A DNA stretch of 64,000 bases from Plectrocnemia conspersa (GCA_009617715.1 VTFK01000024.1:806001-870000), one strand, 5' to 3'. Shown: positions 49,120 through 61,516, counted from the stretch's first letter. Made by a program: numbers and translations. The notes: generated from the letters alone by a model not told the origin.

Positions 49120-51225
49120 ATTAAAAATAGTTGCATCACAGTAAATTAAATGTCATAAGAAACTTCATAGTTATTTTAGAGGCAAAACTATAAGTCAAAT
49201 TTTAGCTGATCAAAACTTGATGTTACATTAAATTAACACATTTTTCTTTATTTTTTGAGCATTCGAAGCACATGTTCTTGTAAATAATTATATTATTATT
49301 CACTATACATTGCCTGATTGTATAAAATATACGTGCAATAATCTACTAAGCACTATGTTTTAATAAAATTAAAATATTATAGTTTTTAAATTATATATCA
49401 AATAAGTATTAAGCATTAATTTAATATTATTTTTAATTTGTTACGCAAAAACCGCAATCCATTACAGCTTTATCAATTACACCAGGAATATGTTATCTTT
49501 ACAATTGCACAAATGTGAGATCGTATTAATTAGTTTTTCAGACATTAGTGATTGTTTTGTGTAAAATATGGATATAATTCATGATAATGGTGTCCTTTAT
49601 CCGCGGACAGGAGGTCTTGTGACAATGGAGAGAGGGTCGTGCCCCCAGGCGAGGCTATTATGTGAACTCTTTGCGCACATGTAATGCAAAATCACCAATA
49701 CACACAGGAAATTATGTATGTAGATGTTTAATGCATGTATTATAAGTACTGGTTTAGGTGTGTATAAGCAGAACTCATATATCCTGCATAAAAAGCTCAT
49801 ACATAAAAGAACGCGACGTACAAAAGCTGCTACCTTAGAATATGAAAGCTCGACAAGAATGCGGTCAAATACAAACCGTTTGAAAATATTCAATTATTCA
49901 ATATGAACCCTTTTATTAAATTGTATTGTTAATATATTAATATAATTTGTAGTTATTTTATGTATGTACGTTTATCTTCTATTAACAGTTAATTAAGTTG
50001 ATATTATCCTGTTTAACAGCATATATTTGATTAAATCTACGGTGTGTATCTCTTATTTTTTATATTAAAACCAATGATCTTTTTCTGGACTTTTATAACA
50101 GTGAACAAACCTATTTGTTTGATCTAATAATTTTTATTAAAAATGTTATTAATAATAAATATATATTAAACAATAAAATTAAATACGCTGAAAATCTACC
50201 TAAGCTTATAAGCAATAAAACTAGCAAAATATCAAATTTAAAGCTTTTCTAGAAATTCCAATTCATTAAGCTCAAAAGTACATTAATATATATTTGTCAA
50301 GAAGCAACACATGGTGGATTTTATATAATACATTGAGACAAATTAATTTTATTTCCTTTTAATTTTAAAAAGGTATTGTGTTTTCTAGAATCGATTAAAA
50401 TACATCCATCCTTCGGTTTGTACGGTACATGCTTCACACAGTCTAGAAAGAAACATTTTCATTCATTTTCCAAGCAACTTTGGTTACTTTTTAAATTTAT
50501 TTTAAGCCGCAAAGAAATGTAACAGTTTATTTCTGACAAAAATAATAATAAATAATAAAATGTGGGGGACCGATTTATTTTGCCACGAAACTAGGTGGCA
50601 CAGCAGCGAGGGCATTCTTTTTGGTGGACCACGACGGGAGTGCGACGGCCTGATCATTCGTATAACATTCAACAATATGTAACAAATTAAAATAATTTTA
50701 ATGAAATGCTACTGTAGCGGCCTAATATGTGTCTAATTAATACCATTGTGATAAACTATACTATTAAATAATTTATTATGAACATATTTGAATTTAAGTT
50801 GAAATGTTTTTTTTAAATTTAATTAATTTACACAAATTGCCACAAAAATGTTTATAACTTTTAAACTATAATAGTATAAATATTGAAGAAAATACATTGA
50901 TTAAAGCAGTACGTATAATTAGATTAAGAAAATATTTTATTTAATTAAATTTATTATTAGAAAAATACCTTATTAATTCATATAAATAAAATTTGTTGTA
51001 TCAAAACATAAATTCTAAAATTATGAAAAAAGGGCTAGAAGAGGTGACTAAAACATTTTCACAATACAAAATTTAAATGACGCAGATTTGCATCTCCCTG
51101 CGCTAACGAATTTAAATTGTAGTATAGTTATTTATATTTTAATAGTCTATTTAAATACGTGTGGCTTTTTATTTTTTTATTGAATAATATTGCAATTTTT
51201 TTTATTTAACTTCGTTCCACTACCA
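49120..51225. other. Mostly AT-rich noncoding stretch
   Basis: A minor patch lies at 49580-49690 and a small island at 50565-50670 carries a CTCF-like motif (listed separately). Frames of 60-98 codons at 49597-49906 are not recognisable. Confidence 0.45.
50588..50602 (+). promoter_or_regulatory. CTCF-like motif
   Basis: AAACTAGGTGGCACA contains CTAGGTGGCA, close to the core of the CTCF consensus (CCGCGNGGNGGCAG). It lies in a small GC-balanced patch (50565-50670). Confidence 0.3.
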
Positions 51226-51229
51226 TTTG

Positions 51230-51450
51230 ATTGAGTGTACGTACATGAGCGTTTGAGAGCGGGCACACACGAACTAGCCGGGATTTAGTAATTAAAGGCC
51301 CACGGTGTACATACACGCACCGGTACGCATGTGTCTGGACATCCACACGCGTACCCCTTGTCTAACCCTTACCGCCTCTCTTTAAAAACGAAGATATGCA
51401 TTTTCTGGGGGATGCGAAAGGGTCAACGCTCATTGGCGTACTTTATTCTA
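51230..51450. promoter_or_regulatory. GC-balanced candidate regulatory block
   Basis: Small island with GCGGGCACACACG, CACGCACCGGTACGC and CACACGCGTACCC words and no coding frame. Confidence 0.35.
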
Positions 51451-51639
51451 ATCCGCACTTAAAAGGATTTAAAAGCGACATTTTGGATAAAATATCAATA
51501 CAGACTCATAATTTGTATTCAAATTAAACATCATGAATCATTATACAATAAACAAAAATAGATTCAGATTATCATTTTAATAATTATAAATTAAATCTGA
51601 CGTTTTGTTTAGAATGCGCCATTTAATACGCGCAGCAGG

Positions 51640-52050
51640 TTTATGAAGCTCTGTCGGTTAAAAGAACGGTCAGTTCGACGCGAGGGCTAACCCGTCCCTT
51701 TTTCCCTTTATTCCCTTTATGACCCCTTGCTTTACATTCAGAAAACAATGACCTCGCTCGCCCCCAACGAGCCATCAACTACTGCTTAGTTTATGAGAAG
51801 GGCACGCTCGGGGGACGTGCGTAATTAATTGTAGAAAACGGATAAGATTTACACGCATATCTCTGTGCAATAACATGGTGTACTTCGGGGCAATTGGCCG
51901 AGAAGAGAAGGAATCGAGGAAGTGGAAAATAGGAGCTGACCTGAACTTGGAAGTCTTGGAAGAGAGTACATAAATCAATTGTGTGTTAAATTGCAAGTGA
52001 ACGGCCGCAAGGGGACCGAGCGACATTTGCTCGTTGGCTATAAATTAAGT
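51640..52050. promoter_or_regulatory. GC-balanced candidate regulatory block
   Basis: Island with GCAGCAGG, TAATTAATTG (homeodomain-like), GGATAAGAT (GATA-like) and a G/A-rich tract at 51895-51940. An 83-codon minus-strand frame is unlike any known protein. Confidence 0.4.
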
Positions 52051-52434
52051 TCAAGTTTTAGAAAGTACATTAGAAAATTGTCACAGTATAAAGCTTTAAA
52101 TTTGACTAAATATTTAAACAATAGACTTCATTAATCTATTTTATTTATAACTGGCAAGATTAATAATAACTATATCTGTCTTAAAATAAAAATTCGAATA
52201 TTCAGCGTCTAATGAATATGGCGATTTAAATATTTTGCTTTAAATATATAAATAACACAAAAATATGGATTTCTGTAATTTAATAACAAAAAGTACATGT
52301 TTTTGTTATCTTCAGGAAAATTTGATTAGTGTCTTAAACATTTAAAATATATTTACTCATAAATTTGTGTATTGGAATTTTAAACTTTTCTCACACGCGA
52401 CAAATTAAATAGTATAATTCCATGGCATACTATG

Positions 52435-52485
52435 GTATTTTATGTCTGTCTTAATATTGTATATATAAAAGCAGACATAAAATAC
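52435..52485. repeat. Perfect 14-bp inverted repeat
   Basis: GTATTTTATGTCTG (52435-52448) and CAGACATAAAATAC (52472-52485) are exact complements around a 23-nt loop. It directly abuts the tRNA-like relic that follows. Confidence 0.95.
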
Positions 52486-52562
52486 AGACGACTAGTATAA
52501 TCGCACACTATTGACCTGAAGAACCTGGGTTCAAATCCTATTTTAACCTTGGGTTTTTTTTT
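52486..52562 (+). pseudogene. tRNA-like relic with T-run terminator
   Basis: CTAGTATAATCGCACACT resembles a D arm, GGGTTCAAATCCT is a near-perfect B-box, and a T run of about 9 follows. Stems pair poorly. Either a decayed tRNA or a tRNA-derived SINE head. Confidence 0.5.
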
Positions 52563-52564
52563 AA

Positions 52565-53875
52565 TTTCTGTCGTGTCTGGTAGATTGGAATTAGTGACTA
52601 ATATATAATTTATTGTAATTTCAATAAATCATCATAGATTAGATTTTTTAATATTTATAATAAAAAAAAACATGGATTTATTTCAACTTTTAAATCTTCC
52701 AAGCCTTCCAATTTGTTTTAATGTGTACTATTACACATATAACTTTAAACGCAACAGAAAAAATAAACCTTGCAATATATTATTATTATCTTAAGTTATT
52801 ACTATTAAATTAATATAATTCCGATCGATCATTACAGTTTAGGTTTACCTAGATTTTCCTAATCTCACGGATGAATTTCGTGATGATTAATTAAATCCGA
52901 GATAAGTCGTACATATAATTATTTAAAATTATCTAATAATGAGATCATCATATATGTATTTAACAAAAAAAAAATAAGTTATAAATGATATAAATATTTT
53001 AGATTTCTAAAAATAGTAATATTTTTTACCATAAATAATTTTTGAAGAATAACATAATAATATCTAAATGAAAAATTTAGAAAAATAGTAAATTGGTAAA
53101 GAAACGGAAAACAATTTATTTGGAATTTTTTTAATTATTGAAAACCTATAATATAATATTTAAAACATAATAATAAAAACAAACATTGAAAGTATGATTT
53201 TTTTTTTATGAAAAGTTTAGTGGTATTCTTGTGTATTTATTTTGTATTTAATAAGCTGGTTTAATAATTAAGAGCGTATTTAGTAATTGGTTAAAAACAA
53301 AATTATTTAAATATATTCTAAATTAACTCAAAAAAATATTTCATAAAATATCTTTCAAACCCTAATGACAAAATTACAAAAGAAACTTGACACATGCATT
53401 TCAATATAAAACTATTTAATAGATCAGTTAAGGGAAGAATTAACTGCGATAAGTAAATTAAATAATGTAGTGAACCTAATATTTAACTCTTTTTTAAAAT
53501 ACAATTCACCAACAATTAAAAATTCTTATTATGATTAAATACATACATTATAGAGTAATATTTTATATTAAACTATTGTAAATGTCGGTCTTTCACTATC
53601 GTGAGGTACCGCAGCTAGAGAGTGTGTGAAAAACGGGACACGCATTTTTTTGGGTTCTGATTTAAAAAAATATTTTTAGTATTTAATTATAAAAATTAGA
53701 TATCTTATAATATATTTTGTATCTGTTCTTAATATGGTGAATTATAAAAGAGATCAAGAGATATTTCTACATATTTTTATAAATGTTCACCAGTTAGCTA
53801 ACAATTTGATTTAATAATTGACATTCCAACACAAAATAATTTAATAAAATAAATAAATTCGCAATTGACACTGGA
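52565..53875. other. AT-rich noncoding stretch
   Basis: No frames above 60 codons and no repeats recognised. Confidence 0.6.
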
Positions 53876-53879
53876 CATA

Positions 53880-54185
53880 AAACAACACATGGAGGAATTC
53901 ATCAAGGGTGTCCCGCCTAACAGAATCAAGGGTGAATGAAAGGACAGTCGAAAGAGGGGGCGGACAGCATGAAAGGAGGTCCGGTCATTCCCTGGCGAGT
54001 AAATGGGAGAGCCGGGAATACTTTGGACGCCGTAGCTAACAATAATAGGGCGACTTATTAGCGGCGTCTATCTGACCACACCCTGAAGGAGCTAGCCCAG
54101 TGTGCGTCTCACCCAAACTGTCTGCCAAATTGCCGAAGAAACGACCCTGTCCACTTTCACTGTCTGTTTTTGGTACCTTTGAATA
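53880..54185. promoter_or_regulatory. GC-balanced candidate regulatory block
   Basis: Island containing CTGACCACACCC (reverse strand TGTGGTCA, a consensus Runx site), G-rich tracts and GCGGCGTC. No coding frame. Confidence 0.4.
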
Positions 54186-54539
54186 TTTGGCTTATGAAAA
54201 TGCTTATTGACCTTTTCCTTGGATTGTAATTATTAATTTTAAAATATTATAAGATCAATATGAACAAATCTAATATTGTTTTATGGACACACAGTTATTT
54301 TACTTAATATCGTATTAAATGATGCTTATAGAATCATTCATATTTTATTCTTCAATAATTTGACTTGACCGTATCATTTCATTTTTTTTTGATCTGAAAC
54401 ATTCAATCTATATTTTCTTCTGCTGTTAAAAAATAACAGATAAAGCACGAAGATATGAACCATTTTTTACTACATAGTAATCTCTGATTTTCAATCATAA
54501 TTTTATTATGAATCGATTATAATTTAGCAGTGCATTAAA

Positions 54540-54860
54540 TGCACATGGCCATAGTACAACCGGATATGAGCAGCCAGCGCGAAAAGCTTCCACCGATGAG
54601 TTATTTCACAGTTAAATTACGTTTTATACGCGCTTTCATTACGGCGGCCGCAAGTTGCTTTCGACAATTAGGCATATAGGGCGCCGAACGCAATTATTCA
54701 ATTCTTCTCCTTACCAGCGCCCTATTGTTCTCTCTAAAACTCTCTTTATGTATGTGTATATGTATGTAAACTCGCATCCATCTTTGCCGCGAAAAGTCTT
54801 ACAAATTGTGTACGAAGCGAAGGTCGCGAGAGGAAATTTAATCTACTGCTAGCTCCCTAG
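54540..54860. promoter_or_regulatory. GC-balanced candidate regulatory block
   Basis: Island with TACGGCGGCCGCAAG and AGGGCGCCGAACGCAAT. A 65-codon plus-strand frame (54655-54852) has no family resemblance. Confidence 0.35.
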
Positions 54861-55501
54861 AATTTATCATACGTATGTGCCTAATAAATACCAGGGGCGC
54901 TTAAAACTGAAAGCAAATACGATATAATTATATTTACGAAATAAGAGATGTGTATATTAAACACATAACATTAACATCAGCAATATAATAAAATGACGCA
55001 GTTAGAGTAGAAATCTTTGCTTAAATTGCCAAATAGATATTTTTAGAACCTCAATAAAAAAACTATTAAACAATTGATCAGCGATTTATCTCTGTACAGT
55101 GTTTCAAGTTAAACCACAGTCAAAATACCATTTTTTTCTTTCAAGCAGTCCCACCATTGCTAGATTTGTGTAAAACGCAATTAACCTGTCAAAACATCAG
55201 ATAAAAATTTAAAAAAAAACAGTTCCACATAAATCACCAATTATTTTTCAGAGTCGAGGAAAAAATGTTTGTTGAAGTTTTTCCATTTACCCGAACGCTA
55301 CCATAAAAAATCGCTTTGATTTATATTCAATGATTTAGCCCTGAACTTACATCCGGTGTAGCTTACACTGAATCGATACAAATGCTTTCACTTCGATTAT
55401 CAGATCTTGTCCATCCAAGTAGTCACATTGAATCACAAGAGTTTTATTTGATTTTCGAAACGGCTTAAAGACTACGACGGAACACAGCACGTATCTATAT
55501 A

Positions 55502-57070
55502 TTTTTTTTTTTTTTTTAGATTAAATTAAGACCATCCTGGCCTGACAGGTTACCCTAATGCGCCACGATAGTTGAAAACAAATTTTAAATTTATAAAACA
55601 TAAAAAACGTATATATACATAAATATAACAATACTTAAACATAACAAAAAATTATAAAATATCAAAATTAAATGATACAAACTGGATCAGATCCTCGTAG
55701 CTAACATTAAATAAGTCAATTTGTAATGCCAGCTTATTAAGGAGCCGGATGGCTACAGCTATAGGCGAGTCGGCAAGTGCGGATGTCCTAGCCCCAACGG
55801 CATCAAAAGAGGTCGCGATCGTGATTCTCGAAAATGTTCCGGAACCCAAAACTGGAATTCCTCGAGAATAGCTGGATTGTCGACAGCACCTTTTAGTAAT
55901 TTGAAAACATGCATAGCGACATACAGCTTTCTGCGAGAAATCAGCGAATCATATCCCAACGCTCTTAAAATAAAGGCGCTGGGATATAAGTACGGATAAT
56001 AACCAAATGTCCTTTTGTAAAGGTATCTTAAATACCTTTTTTGAATTTTTTCCACTAAAAGGGAATATTTGGCTATTCGGGGATTCCAAATTATAGATCC
56101 CGATTTAAGAATGCTACGAACTAAGGTGTCATAGAGGATGCGAATAACTGACGGATCGTCAAAGTGAAAGGCATTCCTCATAACAAAGCCGAGCATCTTG
56201 GAAGATTTATCACAGACGTCGTGTATGTGTAGAGAGAACCTCCATTTGCTCTCGAAAGTGATTCTGAGATCTTTAGTGGAAGTTTCTCTAGTCAACATGT
56301 TACCACCGAGATGGTAAAAATAAGCTGATGGCGAACGGGATCGAGAAAATGACACAGTATGGCACTTTCCGATACTAAAGGGCAGACGGTTAATGGAAGC
56401 CCATCTCTACAGAGAGTCTAAATCACTTTGTAGAGAGAAGGAGTCCATAACAGATCGAATGCATTTATATAATTTTAAATCATCTGCGTACAGAAGAAAA
56501 CTTGAATTTTTAATTGCTGTATTTATGTCAGTAATAAATAACACAAAAAGCAGAGGTACCAGATTGGATCATTGAGGAACCCCCGAAAGGGTAAAATATT
56601 ATTTTGACAATCAGCCACCATAGGTTACAAACTGTCTACGATTGCTTAAATAACTCGAGAATAACCGAGTAAAATTATCCGAGCAACCGAGATTCGACAA
56701 TTTTTTAATAATAACCTATGACAAACTTTGTCAAAGGCTTTCTCAAAATCTGTATACACGACGTCTACTTGAATTCCCGCATCGAGAGAAGTTGTCACCG
56801 TTTTGGTGAACGACAGAAGATTAGTAACAGTGGAACGGGCAGTACGAAACCCGTGCAGTTGGTCTAACAAAAGTGATTATAGAGATATTTATGAATATTT
56901 ATTTAAAATAATTTAACAGGAGCTGACAACACTGCGACTGGTGTATAATTCTTTATATATAATTTGTCACTTTTTTTATGAATAGGGTTGACTTTTGTGC
57001 ATTTTCATAGATCAGGAAATGATGATGTTTTGAGAATCAGATCATAAATACATTTTAGAGGAGCAGCGAG
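55502..57070 (-). mobile_element. 5'-truncated non-LTR retrotransposon (Jockey/CR1-like LINE)
   Basis: On the minus strand the element ends in an A-tail (T run at about 55502-55518 on the plus strand) after a 3' untranslated part of about 140 bp. Only the reverse-transcriptase region and C-terminal domain remain. The 5' end stops inside the RT domain near 57070, a usual outcome of incomplete target-primed reverse transcription. No endonuclease domain is present. Clade assignment (Jockey or CR1) is from motif style only. Confidence 0.9.
55670..57068 (-). pseudogene. LINE reverse transcriptase, broken
   Basis: Reading in shifting minus-strand frames: NYTPVAVLSAP near 56930, LHGFRTARSTVTNLL near 56860-56815, VVYTDFEKAFDKVCH near 56770-56720 (first catalytic Asp region), and FLLYADDLKLYK with the YADD box at 56479-56490. 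A C-terminal segment follows (intact frame of 198 codons, 55759-56355) containing SWR-type FESKWRFSLHI and YDTLVRSILKSGSIIW. At least four frame breaks or stops separate these pieces, so no functional polymerase is encoded. Confidence 0.88.
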
Positions 57071-57429
57071 TAATAATAATAATAATATTTATAATATACA
57101 TTTAATTGCACACAAAACATGCAGCCATATTTTAACTGATTTGATCCATAAATTTGGCTTAAACTATTGTATATTTGTGGATCAAATTATTTAAAATATA
57201 ATAATTTTATACTGTAATAATAATTTTGAGATAACTTTTTAAAGCCAATTAGCTGCACTCCTTGAAGCCTAAAATTTAATATTTTAACCTTGTACATGCC
57301 AGCGCATGTATAGACAAATAATCAACACCGAGTAATACGCACTAAATACTTAGAAATAAATAAATAAAATCGAATAAATAAAATTCAAATTGTATAAAAT
57401 AAATCTGAAGTAGATACTCAGAACTCGTC

Positions 57430-57680
57430 CAAAATCTCTGGTCTTGTTTTTGGACGTTGCGGCCATAAAACGCAAACGATTACACGTCGAGTTACGACAT
57501 CATTTGCCAACGCCCCTCCTGTCATCATTTTCCAGGCCACCTAGCGGTAATGAGCCGGAACCAAAACGCTTACTCTTGCGGACGAATGTCTCTACTGTAG
57601 TCGGGACACGTCCTAAGTACACATACGACATATACACATGCGGACACACGAATATTGTACAACCTAAACATTATAAACTA
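57430..57680. promoter_or_regulatory. GC-balanced candidate regulatory block
   Basis: Island between the LINE and the hAT element, containing a CTCF-like core. Its 84-codon plus-strand frame is not recognisable. Confidence 0.35.
57536..57547 (-). promoter_or_regulatory. CTCF-like motif
   Basis: The reverse strand reads CCGCTAGGTGGC, matching the CTCF consensus CCGCGNGGNGGC at all but one informative base. Confidence 0.35.
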
Positions 57681-58019
57681 AAAAATTCGTTAGTATAGGT
57701 ATTATGATTATTGTTTTTATGTCTGAAAGATCATATGTCATCCATGAATGAAATACAAAATTATGACTCTGATACACTGGACGACTTTGGATGGGTGAGT
57801 CGTGTCAGCATTCATATGCTAAAGAAGACGCAGCTTATTCTCACATGCATGCTTCATGATTTCTTCTTCGACAGTCTTGACTTGCCAGTCTAGATTAAGG
57901 CTGTCTATTATATATTATATTATCGCAGATTTATAAAGTGCAACTACGTTTTTTACCTTTCTCCTTATTATTAAAAAATATAATAACTAAATTAAAAATT
58001 GCACTTTATGCAACATTAG

Positions 58020-58027
58020 TACTAAAC
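58020..58027 (+). repeat. Left target-site duplication of hAT element
   Basis: TACTAAAC directly before the left terminus is repeated exactly after the right terminus (60117-60124). Eight base pairs is the hallmark length for hAT insertions. Confidence 0.97.
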
Positions 58028-58040
58028 CAGTGTTTCCCAC

Positions 58041-58060
58041 GGTGGGGCGTACGCCCCACC
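58041..58060. repeat. Perfect 20-bp palindrome in hAT subterminal region
   Basis: GGTGGGGCGTACGCCCCACC equals its own reverse complement and is followed directly by more GGTGGGGC units, each about 20 bp long (to about 58132). Such subterminal arrays are the usual transposase-binding sites of hAT elements. Confidence 0.95.
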
Positions 58061-58206
58061 GGTGGGGCACCACGCCTCAGAGGTGGGGCACCACGCTTCA
58101 GAGATGGGACACCATGCTTCAGAGATGGGACACGTCGGAAATTATCAAATATTCCACATATAAATATAATTTGCTCGTTCACGACTAAATATACCCACAT
58201 GTGTAG

Positions 58207-59914
58207 GATTTCTTAAAAATTGGATTTATACCTGCTGGGCATGACGAATGCCTACCTTTTTGTCTTCTGTGTGAGAAATCCTTTACCAACGAAACAATGA
58301 AACGAGGTCGTCTTGAAGCACATTTGAAGGCGAAACATAGTACTCAGATTAATTCAGATATTATTTTCTTTCAAAATCTTAAAGAAAAATTTGGAAAACG
58401 AACAACATTAACAAATCTATTTTGTGCACAAACTGCAAGTATTAATCGTAGTCTTGAGGCTAGTTACCAAATTTTATTGCTCATCGCTAAATGTGGAAAA
58501 AACCATACTATAGGAGAGGATCTAATCAAGCCATCAATATCAGCATTTATTAAAACAGTTCTACAACAAGATGACAAACTCGTGAAGGCTATGCCCCTCA
58601 GCAACACTACTGTTTGCAGAAGAATAGACGAATTGAGTGAAAACGTTGAAATCCAACTTGTTAAAAAGCTGAAAACAAGAAAATTTTCACTACAAATGGA
58701 TGAATCAACTTTGAGAGACAGTGAAACCGTGCTGCTAGCTTACATAAGATATATTGATAAAAGAGAATTTGCAGAAGAAATGTTATTCTGCAAATCATTA
58801 GAAAGCACCACTACCTCCAAAGATATATTTAATAAGCTAAAAGAATATTTAGATTTTAAGAATATACCAATGAAAAATATAATACCTTGTGCTGCAGATG
58901 GTGCCCCAATATGATGGGAAAGAAAAATGGCTGCCTAAAATTAATGAAAGACGAGAATCCAGATATGACTGTGGTGCATTGTGTTATTCACAGGGAAAAA
59001 TTGGTGGCTAAATACATATCACCTGTTCTAAATGAGGTAATAAATTCCGTTATAAAGTGTATCAATATGATTAAAACTAGTGCTAAATCTGAACGTCTCT
59101 TCAAGTTATTTTGTGAAGAACAAAATGCGGAACACGTAAGACTGTTACTTCACACTGAAGTAAGATGGCTCTCAAAAGGAAATTCCTTAAAAAGATTTAT
59201 GGAATTATTCGATACCCTTTGTGATTTTTTAAGCAACCGATCTGATATGAAGTTTTTGATGACGGTCGACGGTAAAGCATTTGTAAGCTATTTAACTGAT
59301 ATATTTGAAAAATTAAATATTTTCAATAGCCAACTTCAAGGATCGGAGTAAACACTCGTCGATGCAAAAGGAAAGATATTTGCATTTACCACTTTTATCG
59401 AATTATCTAAAAAAAATATTTTTAACAACAATTTTGAAACATTTTACAGGCTCCAAAAATGTGAAGTGACTGATAATGCTAAACGTGTTATTTTAGACCA
59501 TCTGCAAACTTTATCAACTGATTTAAAGAACGATTTGCAGATTTAAAAGAAATACATTTTCTAGCTTGGTTGACACAACCAATGCTGGTAGATATTTCAA
59601 ATGAAAATTTGTATGAAGAAGAACTTTCGGAAATGAAAAATGATGATTCGATTACAAATTTATTCAATATAAAAGGAATAATGGCATGGATGTGCGAAGA
59701 AACTAACACAAAATATCCTAATATTACTTTGCATGCTAGAAATTTATTAAAACCCTTTCCATAATCTTATTTAGTGGAATGTGGTTTTAGCGCCATAAGC
59801 GATTTACATATTAAAAAAATAAATCGATTGAATATTACAAATAGAGGGGACTTAAGACTGAAATTAACCAAATTAGATCCAGACATAAAATTTCTTTGTA
59901 GCAAGCGTAAGTGA
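58207..59914 (+). pseudogene. hAT transposase with BED-type finger (ZBED5/FAM200-like), frameshifted
   Basis: The open frame begins after an in-frame TAG at 58204. It starts with a finger, Cys codons 58261 and 58270 (CLLC) and His codons 58321 and 58336 (HLKAKH), in the form of a BED zinc finger. The RNase-H-like core follows: SLQMDEST near 58700 (catalytic region), then CAADGAP near 58893. A 1-nt shift near 58910 moves the frame to a section with VHCVIHREKL and HTEVRWLSKGN. That frame stops at 59351; further pieces continue in other frames. The C-terminal hAT dimerisation segment SYLVECGFSAISD through RGDLRLKLTKLDPDI ends at the stop 59912-59914. At least three disruptions mean no full-length transposase. 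Length and domain order otherwise fit the family. Confidence 0.93.
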
Positions 59915-60116
59915 ATTTAATAATTTAATAATGGATTAGGCATTACCATTTTATTTTATTTTACTTACATTTTTAATTTGTATTTTGTAATTATTTTAAT
60001 TATAATATACGTTTTGAAAATTTACCTACTGTTTTATTAAAAAAGATGCCGGTGGGGCATATGACTTTTGAAAAGATTACGGTGGGGCATGGCATAAAGA
60101 AGGCTGGGAAACACTG

Positions 60117-60124
60117 TACTAAAC
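60117..60124 (+). repeat. Right target-site duplication of hAT element
   Basis: TACTAAAC, identical to 58020-58027. Confidence 0.97.
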
Positions 60125-60515
60125 AGTTTGCCTGTTTTTTTACACAATGGCAAATTAAAGCTATTGGTGTATATTTATATATGCAATTTAATAATCAATT
60201 TTGCGTTTATATATTTAAATATATATTTAAAATAAGGAGCAAATATTTATTATAATATGTTTATATGGTTTAAATAAATACATATTATATACCTTTTAAA
60301 GGACCATGAATTTCGGAACGTAGGATTTGGAATAAAAAAGTATATTTCGTATAAAATGACATAACTATTTTTATAATAGTCTTACATTTCTATTGAACAA
60401 AATAATTTCATAAATGAATAGCAAGATGTGATTTACGACCAGGTGCTTTCAATGTGTTTCTTCAGCTTCTGTATACATATTTTTCTTATTTATTATATTA
60501 TGCAGATGAGGTGTT
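60125..60515. other. AT-rich noncoding stretch
   Basis: No gene or repeat recognised. Confidence 0.55.
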
Positions 60516-60519
60516 TGTC

Positions 60520-60865
60520 TATCCGTCACCTGGTATGTATTTGCGTTTCGCACGTGCCATGTGTCGATTCGCATTAATCAGATTCCACGTGCGACGTCGG
60601 ATTCCGCCGATAAATCTCGATCCGCGTCCAAATTTCAAAACTCGGTGTGACCATCTGCCACCGGCGGGAATTTGGGACAAGTTTATCGCTCCGGAACCGG
60701 GCGGCTTCTGAAGGAAGCTGGGCAAAAATAACAAATATGATGCCCTCACGCGTGAGCCCACACACGCTGAGTTGGTTAACCCTGGTTTGAGTGAAGAAGG
60801 AAAAATAACGAAAATTTTAAAAGATTCAAAACAAAACCATTCTAATGTCACAATAAAATTATCAG
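60520..60865. promoter_or_regulatory. GC-balanced candidate regulatory block
   Basis: Island with TTCGCACGTGCC, CCACGTGCGACG (two E-boxes), ATTAATCAG and CTCACGCGTGAG (palindromic). Frames of 63-110 codons overlap on both strands without resemblance to known proteins. Candidate enhancer. Confidence 0.4.
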
Positions 60866-61214
60866 CATTTTAAATTAAAAGTTTTATAAGATGGACGTAA
60901 ATTAATGGAATTTCGATAGAGAAGACTCATCAATGGAAATTCGGATTAGTCATTCAAATCTCCGAACTCATTACTAAAAAACTATGCCAAAAGAAACAGA
61001 CTATAACGGAGAATCCTAGCGGAAGTCATAGTTGAGTTGACACTGTAAATCAGACAGCTGTCGATAATCAAGCGTATTCAAAGTGACATATACAAGAACG
61101 TCGTTTCAGCTTTTACCAGTAACGAGGGCCAAAGCTAGTTAGTCAATGGTTGTTTTTTAATATTTCAATTTCATTTTATTAAATGGCATGTAGTTTGCTG
61201 GTCAAATTCAAGGC

Positions 61215-61330
61215 GGTCACTGTTTAAATCCACGTCAAATTAATAAAATCATGTCACGTCGTCGTAGTGGAAACGCTCTGTTATCTAGCATTCATATTAA
61301 GACTTTTTATAACAATATTACGACTTACAA
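61215..61330 (-). repeat. Repeat family E, inverted unit with linker
   Basis: The reverse complement has TCGTAATATTGTTATAAAAA, then CAGAGCGTTTCCACTACGAC and GATTTTATTAATTTGACGTG. This is the same order as linker plus second unit at 17540-17670. Confidence 0.8.
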
Positions 61331-61333
61331 TCT

Positions 61334-61440
61334 AGTTACCGAGCGTTCCCACTGCGACGGCGCCGACACGATTTTATTGCTTTTGACGTGAATTTTTGAC
61401 TTCTGAGAAGGGATAATTGTTTTTGCGCACTCCTATTGAG
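61334..61440 (+). repeat. Repeat family E, copy nearly identical to 17397-17500
   Basis: GTTACCGAGCGTTCCCACTG through GAAGGGATAATTG, with only a few differences from the 17.4 kb copy. It faces away from the inverted unit to its left, forming a head-to-head pair. Confidence 0.9.
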
Positions 61441-61516
61441 CAAAACTAAATTTGAAAATACTTTGATCAGCCCTCTTATATCAGAAATCCATAATAGCAT
61501 CGGTTAGGATAGTTAT

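Larger units (their letters stand above)
58028..60116 (+). mobile_element. hAT transposon, structurally complete, 2089 bp
   Basis: Terminal inverted repeats CAGTGTTTCCCA (58028-58039) and TGGGAAACACTG (60105-60116) are perfect over 12 bp and flanked by the 8-bp duplication TACTAAAC. Subterminal GGTGGGGC repeats lie at both ends: several in the left 120 bp and two (60051, 60081) at the right. Between them is one transposase gene with frame breaks. The ends are intact, so it could be mobilised by a transposase supplied in trans, but it is not autonomous as read. Confidence 0.97.
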
